A DNA stretch of 6,605 nt, from assembly GCA_036505485.1 (NCBI GenBank), contig DASXTK010000036.1, positions 1 to 6,605 of the forward strand, in the 5' to 3' direction. Of the stretch, positions 1-4,745 are shown piece by piece. A program made the position numbers and the translations under genes. How positions within the stretch are numbered: the stretch's first letter is position 1; the number at the start of each line of letters is the position of its first letter. This DNA is from DASXTK01 sp036505485. GTDB taxonomy: Bacteria > Actinomycetota > Acidimicrobiia > Acidimicrobiales > VFJN01. The notes under the pieces were generated by a model, which was not told where the DNA came from, made no database searches, and saw only the letters and a program-made list of their open reading frames with translations.

Positions 1-1
1 T

Positions 2-388
2 GCCCTGGAGGTCACGGTCAACGTGGCCGGCATCGACACCGGCGACGAGGGCCGCGACACCCACCTGAGCTCCCCGGACTTCTTCGACGTGGAGAAGTAC
101 CCCACCATGACCTACCGCAGCACCAGCATCACCCCACTGGGCGGCGACAAGTTCCGGGTCGAAGGCGATCTGACCGTCCGCGACATCACCCGGCCGGTGG
201 TGCTGGACGCCACCTTCGACGGCGTAGTGCCCGATCCCTGGGGTCACCAGCGCATCGGTTTCGCCGCCACCGCTGAGATCGATCGCGACGACTTCGGCCT
301 CACTTGGAACCAGACCATGGAGACCGGCGGAGTCCTGATCGGCAAGCAGGTCAAGCTCGAGATCGAAGCCGAGTTCGTCCGCCAATAG
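2..388 (+). CDS. YceI-family protein, 3' part (5' end outside window)
   Basis: The frame is open from the left edge, so the gene is 5'-truncated. 128 residues are visible of a family that is usually about 170-190. The remaining sequence carries the hallmark YceI blocks in order: a 'GIDTGDEGRDTHLSSPDFFDVEKYP' type block (roughly visible residues 10-33), a 'GDLTVRDITRPVVL' block (about 55-68), then 'IDRDDFGLTWNQ' and 'GVLIGKQVKLEIEAE' near the end. YceI proteins are small lipocalin-like beta-barrels that bind polyisoprenoid or other amphiphilic ligands. Many are secreted, but a signal peptide cannot be judged because the N-terminus is missing. A GTG at position 23 could be read as a start, but homology clearly continues upstream of it, so it is internal. 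menB follows 44 bp downstream on the same strand and could be co-transcribed. No functional link between the two is known to me. Family assignment is firm, ligand unknown. Confidence 0.9.
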   Translation, partial: ALEVTVNVAGIDTGDEGRDTHLSSPDFFDVEKYPTMTYRSTSITPLGGDKFRVEGDLTVRDITRPVVLDATFDGVVPDPWGHQRIGFAATAEIDRDDFGLTWNQTMETGGVLIGKQVKLEIEAEFVRQ

Positions 389-432
389 GTCGAGCGCGGG
401 CGGAACGGTGTCGGCCGACTAGACCAGGCGCC

Positions 433-1332
433 ATGGTCTCCGCCCTGTTCGACAGCTCAGCGTGGAACCCGGTGCCCGGGTTCGACTTCAGCGACATCAC
501 CTACCACCGCGCCGTGGATGTCGGTGCGGTGCGGGTGGCGTTCGACCGGCCGGAGGTCCGCAACGCCTTCCGCCCCCACACCGTCGACGAGCTCTACCGG
601 GCCCTGGACCACGCCCGGCAGTCCTCGGATGTGGGCTGCGTGCTGCTCACCGGCAACGGACCGTCGCCCAAGGACGGCGGCTGGGCCTTCTGTTCCGGCG
701 GCGACCAGCGCATCCGGGGCCGCGACGGGTACCGATACGCGGACGGCGACGATGCCGCCAGCGTCGACCCGGCCCGCACTGGGCGGCTGCACATCCTGGA
801 GGTGCAGCGGCTGATCCGCCACATGCCCAAGGTGGTGATCTGCCTGGTGCCGGGATGGGCCGCCGGAGGCGGACACAGCCTGCACGTGGTCAGCGACCTC
901 ACTGTGGCCAGCCGGGAGCACGCCCGGTTCAAGCAGACCGACACCGCGGTGGCCAGCTTCGACGGCGGGTTCGGCTCCGCCTACCTGGCCCGTCAGGTCG
1001 GCCAGAAGTTCGCCCGGGAGATCTTCTTCCTCGGCGACGAGTACACGGCCGAGGACGCCCACCGCATGGGGATGGTCAACGCAGTCGTCTCCCACGACGA
1101 GCTCGAGAAGGTCGGTCTGGACTGGGCCCGCAAGGTCATGGCCAACAGCCCCACGGCCCAGCGCATGGCCAAGTTCGCCCTCAACCTCATCGACGACGGT
1201 CTGGTGGGCCAGCAGGTGTTCGCGGGAGAGGCCACCCGGCTCGCCTACATGACCGATGAGGCCGCCGAGGGCCGCGACGCCTTCCTGGCCAAGCGGGAAC
1301 CCGACTGGTCCGCCTTCCCCTGGCACTACTGA
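433..1332 (+). CDS. menB: 1,4-dihydroxy-2-naphthoyl-CoA synthase (MenB)
   Basis: This 299-residue crotonase-fold enzyme closes o-succinylbenzoyl-CoA into 1,4-dihydroxy-2-naphthoyl-CoA in cytoplasmic menaquinone biosynthesis. Recognisable MenB blocks are 'AFDRPEVRNAFRPHTVDEL' (residues 36-54), 'LLTGNGPSPKDGGWAFCSGG' (71-90), the oxyanion-hole stretch 'GWAAGGGHSLHVV' (141-153), 'FKQTDTAVASFDGGFGSAYL' (166-185) and 'AYMTDEAAEGRDAFLAKREP' (271-290). Asp170, Ser175, Asp177 and Tyr272 match Asp185, Ser190, Asp192 and Tyr287 of the Mycobacterium tuberculosis enzyme, with the same 102-residue Asp-Tyr spacing. Asp at 170, rather than the Gly of E. coli MenB, marks the bicarbonate-independent type. Length is slightly below the roughly 314 residues of the mycobacterial protein, the difference being at the N-terminus. 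The ATG at 433 is chosen because the frame upstream overlaps yceI and has no family similarity. A weak AGG lies just before it (425-428). No other men genes are in the window. Confidence 0.95.
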   Translation: MVSALFDSSAWNPVPGFDFSDITYHRAVDVGAVRVAFDRPEVRNAFRPHTVDELYRALDHARQSSDVGCVLLTGNGPSPKDGGWAFCSGGDQRIRGRDGYRYADGDDAASVDPARTGRLHILEVQRLIRHMPKVVICLVPGWAAGGGHSLHVVSDLTVASREHARFKQTDTAVASFDGGFGSAYLARQVGQKFAREIFFLGDEYTAEDAHRMGMVNAVVSHDELEKVGLDWARKVMANSPTAQRMAKFALNLIDDGLVGQQVFAGEATRLAYMTDEAAEGRDAFLAKREPDWSAFPWHY

Positions 1333-1407
1333 ACCGGAAAGGTCATTTGCGGCTCTCCTCCCGGCTGCTGGCTTTGCGGCGGCTACAACGAGGAACCGAG
1401 GCGCCCA

Positions 1408-1429
1408 AGCCAGCCCTGAGGGGCTGGCT
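1408..1429. terminator. Hairpin downstream of menB, possible terminator
   Basis: AGCCAGCCC (1408-1416) pairs perfectly with GGGCTGGCT (1421-1429) around a TGAG loop, 75 bp after the menB stop. The stem is 9 bp and very GC-rich. It lacks a T-run on either side, so it is not a canonical Rho-independent terminator. Actinobacterial terminators often lack the U-tail, so a terminator role for menB mRNA is plausible but unproven. Confidence 0.45.
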
Positions 1430-1456
1430 CGTTCCAGTGTGTTCCCGGCGATGCCC

Positions 1457-1527
1457 GGGCAGTCAAGGGCGCAGCCCGAGAGCCCCGTCGCTGCGCTCCG
1501 TGACCTCGACCTGACCCTTGACTGCCC
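1457..1527. repeat. 13-bp perfect inverted repeat enclosing 45 bp
   Basis: GGGCAGTCAAGGG (1457-1469) is the exact reverse complement of CCCTTGACTGCCC (1515-1527). The left arm overlaps the palindrome TGCCCGGGCA at 1452-1461. The enclosed 45 bp are GC-rich, without a gene. A match of 13/13 at this distance is unlikely by chance in a 358-bp gap. It may be a dispersed intergenic repeat, a large stem-loop RNA element or the ends of a tiny non-autonomous element. Sequence alone does not decide. Confidence 0.6.
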
Positions 1528-1552
1528 TCGGTGGTTCCGCGGCGGTGTAGTC

Positions 1553-1646
1553 GAGGCAATGGTGCCCACCGTGTCGAGGCTGAGGCGATAGTGCCCGTAA
1601 ACGGCCACTATCGCCTCAGCCTGTCGATCGTGGGCACCATTGCCTC
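1553..1646. repeat. 94-bp long hairpin built from four copies of a GAGGCRATRGTGSCC unit
   Basis: The two halves are near-perfect inverted repeats. Bases 1553-1569 pair with 1630-1646 (17/17). A 7-nt asymmetric-sequence interior loop follows (1570-1576 against 1623-1629). Then 1577-1593 pairs with 1606-1622 (17/17), followed by one C-C mismatch, three more pairs and a TAAA tip. Within each arm the same 16-bp unit occurs twice, 29 bp apart: 1553-1568 and 1582-1597 on the plus strand, and 1602-1617 and 1631-1646 inverted. Placed between convergent menB and the nitroreductase gene, it could act as a bidirectional terminator, though no T-run follows either arm. The internal repetition is more like a REP/MITE-type element or a multi-site protein-binding element. 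Confidence 0.8.
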
Positions 1647-1690
1647 GTCAAGAGACCAGCCGACTTCGGCACATCTCGTAAGGAACTGCC

Positions 1691-2392
1691 TTATTTGCCG
1701 CCGTAGCGATTCTTGTGGATGACCTCGTCGAGCGGTTTGCGGGCCTTGGGTCCGTAGCGGCCCTTGGCCCAGCCGATGGGGATCATGGCGCACGGCTCCA
1801 CCGTCAGCGGCATGCCCAGGATGCGCCGGGCGACGGTGTGCGACCACAGCGGCAGGGTGGTCAGCGAAGCTCCGAGTCCTACGGCCCGGGCCGCCAGCAG
1901 GAGGTTCTGCACCGCGGGGTAGATCGACCCGTAGTGGGAGCTGGCGATCATGGGCGGGTTGGGTACGAACGGGATCTTCGATCCCGGTCCCAGACAGGCC
2001 ACCACCAGCACCGGGATGTCGGCGAAGTGGTCCACCTGCCACTGCACCGAGCGCAGGATCCGGGCGGTCTGGGGATCCCCGCCCCGGAACCGCTCGCCCA
2101 GACCGCCGTAGAACGACCAGGACCGGCGGTACTGGGCGCGGAAGCGCTCCTTGATGGCCCGATCGGTGACCACGATGAACTCCCAGTTCTGGCCGTTGGA
2201 GCCAGAGGGCGCCTCCAGCGCCACCTCGATGCAGCGCAGCACGATGCGCTCGTCCACCGGATCGAACAGCACCCGGCGCACCGCTCGCTGGGTCGTCGCC
2301 GCATCGACGAAGGGCATGGCCAAGCGCCGCTCGATCTCGGCCATGTCGTCGGTCGGCGGCAGCAGGTTGGTGGACGTGTCCGCGGAGTCCAT
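1691..2392 (-). CDS. Nitroreductase-family FMN-dependent oxidoreductase
   Basis: This is a 233-residue cytoplasmic flavoprotein of the nitroreductase superfamily, whose members use FMN and NAD(P)H to reduce nitro groups, quinones, enones or other acceptors. Visible landmarks are the N-terminal 'TQRAVRRV' Arg block (34-41) and 'APSGSNGQNWEFIVV' (61-75), both typical FMN-binding segments. Further on are 'GSIYPAVQNLLLAARAVGLGASLTTL' (155-180), the dimer-core helix with its Gly-rich turn, and the C-terminal 'MIPIGWAKGRYGPKARKPLDEVI' (203-225). The ATG at 2392 is preferred: GAGG sits 8 nt before it, and it lies 20 bp after the stop of the upstream lipoprotein gene. A GTG two codons earlier and an ATG at 2344 are alternatives. 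It is the last gene of a three-gene unit with the reductase and lipoprotein genes. The natural substrate cannot be told from sequence. Confidence 0.88.
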   Translation of the reverse strand: MDSADTSTNLLPPTDDMAEIERRLAMPFVDAATTQRAVRRVLFDPVDERIVLRCIEVALEAPSGSNGQNWEFIVVTDRAIKERFRAQYRRSWSFYGGLGERFRGGDPQTARILRSVQWQVDHFADIPVLVVACLGPGSKIPFVPNPPMIASSHYGSIYPAVQNLLLAARAVGLGASLTTLPLWSHTVARRILGMPLTVEPCAMIPIGWAKGRYGPKARKPLDEVIHKNRYGGK

Positions 2393-2412
2393 GGCCACAG
2401 CCTCGCGGCCCG

Positions 2413-3093
2413 TCAGCTGCCGCGCACGGTGACCTCGGAGAGGGCGGTGAAGTCCCGCTCCGGGCTGCTGGTGACCCCGTCGATCCGCAGCACCACGTTG
2501 GTGGTGGTGACGTTGACCGCGGTCGTCTGCATCGTCGGCGTGTCGACCAGCGGCTGGGTGACCGAGCTGCCATCGTCGAACAACCAGGTCGCGGTGGTCA
2601 CCCGGCGGTTCTGCACGAACCGGTCGGCGCCATCGCAGGGGTCGATCTTGGCGTAGCCCGGCACGATCCCGACCTCCGACAGATGGTGCGACCCGTCGAG
2701 GCTGAAGGTCAGCGATTGGCCGGTTCCGTCTCCGTCCATCCGCCACGCGCTCTCGTTCACCTGGTCGACCAGGTTCTCCGCGGCATAGCTGATGGGGTTG
2801 CTGCACCGGTCCAGACCGTCGGCCGCGGTGGCGGGAACCGAGACGACCCCGAGCCTGAGCAACATCGTGGGACGAGCCGGATCAGCCGTGGTTGTCGTGG
2901 TGGATCCGGCTTCTCCGAGGGCCTCGCCCAGGTCCTCGCCATTGACCGACGACGACGCTCCCCGACCGCTGTGGTTGGTGGTGCTGCTGCTGCCGCTGTC
3001 CTCGTCACCGCACCCGGTCAGGAGCAGTGCCACGACCACGCCAATGCCGATCCCGGCTCGCAGGGCGTACGCCTTCGCCCACGCCGCCGGCAT
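2413..3093 (-). CDS. Lipoprotein with C-terminal NADase-type glycan-binding (discoidin-like) domain
   Basis: The protein has 226 residues. A short N-terminus with Lys7 and Arg12 and a hydrophobic stretch (13-25) end in the lipobox LTGC, with Cys28 as the lipidation site. The protein should therefore be membrane-anchored outside the cytoplasm. A disordered linker rich in Ser, Thr, Gly and Asp/Glu follows (about 29-72, with a five-Thr run). Residues about 96-226 resemble the discoidin-like jelly-roll called the NADase-type glycan-binding domain: 'AENLVDQVNESAW' (105-117), 'GQSLTFSL' (125-132), 'VGIVPGYAK' (141-149), 'QNRRVTTATWLFDDGS' (161-176) and a closing 'FTALSEVTVRG' (215-225). There is no catalytic domain, so a binding role at the cell surface is inferred. 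Cys97 and Cys153 may form a disulfide. The ATG overlaps the preceding stop as TGATG, indicating translational coupling to the aldo-keto reductase. Domain assignment is from memory of the family pattern. Confidence 0.82.
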   Translation of the reverse strand: MPAAWAKAYALRAGIGIGVVVALLLTGCGDEDSGSSSTTNHSGRGASSSVNGEDLGEALGEAGSTTTTTADPARPTMLLRLGVVSVPATAADGLDRCSNPISYAAENLVDQVNESAWRMDGDGTGQSLTFSLDGSHHLSEVGIVPGYAKIDPCDGADRFVQNRRVTTATWLFDDGSSVTQPLVDTPTMQTTAVNVTTTNVVLRIDGVTSSPERDFTALSEVTVRGS

Positions 3094-4058
3094 CACGTGA
3101 TGACGTCGTTGATTCGGTTCATGGTCTCGTCGTCGAGCCGCTCCAGGACCTCCAGGGCGCCCAGGTTCTCGTGGACCTGCTCGACCCGGCTGGCTCCGGT
3201 GATCACGGTGGATACGTGGGGGTTCTTGGCGCACCAGGCGATGGACAGCTGGGCCAGGGTGGCGCCGAGCTCGTCGGCGATGGCGCTGAGGGCCCGGACC
3301 TGGTTGTTGCGCGCCGGGTTGGTGAGGATGTCCCGCAGCCACTCGTAGCCGGGCAGGCTGGCCCGGCTGCCCTCGGGCACCCCGTCGAGGTACTTGCCGG
3401 TGAGCAGGCCCGAGGCCAGCGGGCTCCAGGTGGTCAGCCCCAGCCCGATCTCGTCGTACAGGCGCCGGTACTGGCGCTCGACCTTGCGCCGCTCGAACAG
3501 GTTGTACTGCGGCTGCTCCATGACCGGCTTGTGCAGGTGGTGGCGCTCGGCGATCTCCCAGGCGGCCCGGATGTCGTCGGCCGGCCACTCCGAGGTCCCC
3601 CAGTAGTGCGCCTTGCCCGACGACACGATGTCCGAGCAGGCCCAGACCGTCTCCTCGATCGGGGTCTCGGGGTCGGGCCGGTGGCAGAAGATCAGATCGA
3701 CATAGTCCAGCCCGAGCCGTTCCAGCGACCCGTCGATGGCCTGGAGCAGGTACTTGCGGTTCAGCGTGTGCTGGGTGTTGACGCCGGGGTCGAGTCCCCA
3801 GAAGAACTTGGTAGAGATCACGTAGGAGGGCCGGGCCCAGCCCAGCTCGGCGACGGCCGCACCCATGATCCGCTCGGACTCCCCGGCGGCGTAGGACTCG
3901 GCGTTGTCGAAGAAGTTGACGCCTCCCTCATAGGCCGCGGCCAGGCAGTCTCGGGCCCGTCCGGTGTCGAGCTGGCTGCCGAAGGAGACCCAGGAGCCGA
4001 ACGACAACGTGCTGAGCTTGAGGCCGGTGGGACCCAGCTGGCGGTAGGACATCTCCAT
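3093..4058 (-). CDS. Aldo-keto reductase, Kv-beta-like (AKR6-type) subgroup
   Basis: With this start the protein is 321 residues, normal for the family. It is a cytoplasmic (beta/alpha)8 NADPH-dependent oxidoreductase acting on aldehydes or ketones. Numbering from the ATG at 4058, the catalytic tetrad is visible as Asp51 and Tyr56 ('FFDNAESYAAGESE'), Lys84 ('ISTKFFWG') and His126 ('IFCHRPD'). Further landmarks are 'LGLDYVDL' (116-123), 'WGTSEW' (153-158), 'EQPQYNLFER' (181-190), the NADPH-loop 'TTWSPLASGLLTGKY' (209-223) and 'VITGASRVEQVHENLGA' (285-301). The pattern is that of voltage-gated K+ channel beta-subunit-like reductases and YghZ-type enzymes. Start choice: an ATG at 4058 has AGGG 8 nt upstream and a possible -10 box. 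An ATG at 4052 and a GTG at 4067 are possible alternatives. It is the first gene of the unit with the lipoprotein and nitroreductase genes. Substrate unknown. Confidence 0.92.
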   Translation of the reverse strand: MEMSYRQLGPTGLKLSTLSFGSWVSFGSQLDTGRARDCLAAAYEGGVNFFDNAESYAAGESERIMGAAVAELGWARPSYVISTKFFWGLDPGVNTQHTLNRKYLLQAIDGSLERLGLDYVDLIFCHRPDPETPIEETVWACSDIVSSGKAHYWGTSEWPADDIRAAWEIAERHHLHKPVMEQPQYNLFERRKVERQYRRLYDEIGLGLTTWSPLASGLLTGKYLDGVPEGSRASLPGYEWLRDILTNPARNNQVRALSAIADELGATLAQLSIAWCAKNPHVSTVITGASRVEQVHENLGALEVLERLDDETMNRINDVIT

Positions 4059-4202
4059 ACAGAGCACCCTAGGCGCTCACCTTTCGTGGTCGGGCGCGTC
4101 GCCACCGCGGTGCACGCGGTCGGGTTCCACTGGCCCCCAAAAGCTCTGACAAACTGACGCAGCGATGTCCCTGAGGGTGCGACCAGCAAAGCGAGCCGTG
4201 CA
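4059..4202. promoter_or_regulatory. Divergent intergenic region between reductase and flavodoxin genes
   Basis: These 144 bp separate the starts of two divergently read genes and must hold promoters for both. Visible elements are a perfect 10-bp palindrome CACCGCGGTG at 4103-4112, two copies of GGTCGGG at 4088-4094 and 4118-4124 (30 bp apart, same orientation), and a TTGACA-like CTGACA at 4146-4151 facing the flavodoxin gene without a clear -10 partner. The palindrome near the middle could be a shared operator, but this is only a guess from position and symmetry. Confidence 0.4.
4066..4071 (-). promoter_or_regulatory. Candidate -10 box for the aldo-keto reductase unit
   Basis: Read on the minus strand, TAGGGT fits the actinobacterial TANNNT -10 consensus. 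It is separated by 7 nt (GCTCTGT) from the ATG at 4058, the spacing expected if transcription begins at the A of the start codon to give a leaderless mRNA. The -35 position holds only CCGACC/CCCGAC-like sequence, which is weak. The same AGGG could instead act as a ribosome binding site, so the two readings compete. Confidence 0.3.
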
Positions 4203-4625
4203 GTGCGAGCAGTTGTGATCTACGAGAGCCTGACCGGCAACACCGCACGCGCCGCCGAGCTGATAGCGGACTCGGCCCGGGTCGATGGCGTCGACATCAG
4301 CGTGTTCTCGATCGACGCCATCGGTTTGAAGGAGCTGGCCGACGCCGACGTGGTGTTCCTGGGCACCTGGGTCGACGGGCTCATCCTGTTCGGGCATCGG
4401 CCGGGACGGAAGGCCAAGCTGCGGCGCATGCCGGTGATCGATGGCAAGCGCACTGCGCTGTTCATGACCTATGCAGTGCATCCCGGCAAAGCCCTCGAGC
4501 GGTTCGCCCGGGTGGCCGAGGAGCGGGGCGCGGTGGTGGTCAGCCGCCAGCTGTTCCGGCGGGATCGGCTGGAGGTCGGCATCGACGACTTCGTCCAGGT
4601 CACGCTGGCCGCCGTACCTGTGTAA
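4203..4625 (+). CDS. Flavodoxin-like FMN protein
   Basis: This 140-residue protein begins with a beta strand 'RAVVIYES' leading directly into the flavodoxin phosphate-binding loop S9-L-T-G-N-T14, followed by the helix 'ARAAELIAD'. A second strand 'DVVFLGTWVDG' (49-59) and a third 'RTALFMTYAVHPGKAL' (83-98) carry the loops that normally hold the isoalloxazine ring. The order and length match short-chain flavodoxins or flavodoxin-family oxidoreductases in the cytoplasm, which act as one-electron carriers or FMN-binding electron-transfer domains. The start is the GTG at 4203: no in-frame ATG or GTG lies just upstream, and the signature begins only a few residues in. The ribosome binding site is weak (GCGAG at 4191-4195). 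It is divergent from the aldo-keto reductase and shares its promoter region. No obvious reductase partner is adjacent, and the redox partner is unknown. Confidence 0.85.
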   Translation: MRAVVIYESLTGNTARAAELIADSARVDGVDISVFSIDAIGLKELADADVVFLGTWVDGLILFGHRPGRKAKLRRMPVIDGKRTALFMTYAVHPGKALERFARVAEERGAVVVSRQLFRRDRLEVGIDDFVQVTLAAVPV

Positions 4626-4705
4626 GGCTTGCTGAACTGGGGATTCGGGGTGGTGGCGTGCTAGCCACTCTGCGGGGGTAGGACAGGACGGACAGGGTGC
4701 TGGGG

Positions 4706-4724
4706 CGTCACGGGTCCCGTGGCG
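4706..4724. promoter_or_regulatory. Palindrome upstream of the substrate-binding protein gene, possible operator
   Basis: CACGGG (4709-4714), a central T, and CCCGTG (4716-4721) form a perfect odd-centred palindrome. Two further pairs at 4706-4707/4723-4724 flank one T/G wobble. It ends 21 bp before the start codon, where it could be a repressor site or a small mRNA stem-loop near the ribosome binding site. In GC-rich DNA 6-bp arms are only modest evidence. Confidence 0.25.
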
Positions 4725-4736
4725 TAGGCACAGGCT

Positions 4737-4742
4737 GGAGGG
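4737..4742 (+). promoter_or_regulatory. Ribosome binding site of the substrate-binding protein gene
   Basis: GGAGGG ends 3 nt before the ATG at 4746. It is the strongest Shine-Dalgarno match in the window and fixes this start, which also places a signal peptide at the exact N-terminus. Confidence 0.7.
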
Positions 4743-4745
4743 CTC

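Larger units (their letters stand above)
1333..1690. other. Gene-free, palindrome-rich gap between convergent genes
   Basis: These 358 bp separate the menB stop from the nitroreductase stop. No reading frame here looks like a protein. What it holds is a series of inverted repeats: a 9-bp stem with a 4-nt loop at 1408-1429, a perfect 10-bp palindrome TGCCCGGGCA at 1452-1461, a 13-bp perfect inverted repeat at 1457-1469/1515-1527, and a long hairpin at 1553-1646. Being between convergent genes, it must terminate transcription from both sides, but it is several times longer than that requires. No transposase remnant or target-site duplication could be recognised by eye. Confidence 0.75.

Noticed and set aside
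304..432. Extended N-terminus for MenB from an upstream ATG
   Set aside because: The extra 43 residues overlap yceI in another frame, are Arg/Pro-rich and have no MenB similarity. The ATG at 433 gives a normal-length protein.
457..1608. Long open frame on the minus strand opposite menB
   Set aside because: It is a GC-driven shadow: its sequence is low-complexity Gly/Val/Ala/Pro without any family pattern, while the plus strand encodes an unmistakable full MenB.
1553..1646. CRISPR-like or insertion-sequence origin for the repeat cluster
   Set aside because: Four units in inverted pairs with 13-nt gaps at most within arms do not form a direct-repeat/spacer array, and no transposase frame or flanking target duplication is visible.
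1715..2656. 313-codon open frame on the plus strand opposite the nitroreductase and lipoprotein genes
   Set aside because: It crosses two well-supported minus-strand genes and shows no recognisable motif.
2975..3000. CTG/GCTG-rich short repeats within the lipoprotein gene
   Set aside because: They encode the Ser/Thr-rich disordered linker after the lipobox and need no separate explanation.
3027..4157. 376-codon open frame on the plus strand opposite the aldo-keto reductase
   Set aside because: Shadow of the reductase, which has the complete Asp-Tyr-Lys-His tetrad. The plus-strand product is repetitive Gly/Pro/Val/Leu sequence.
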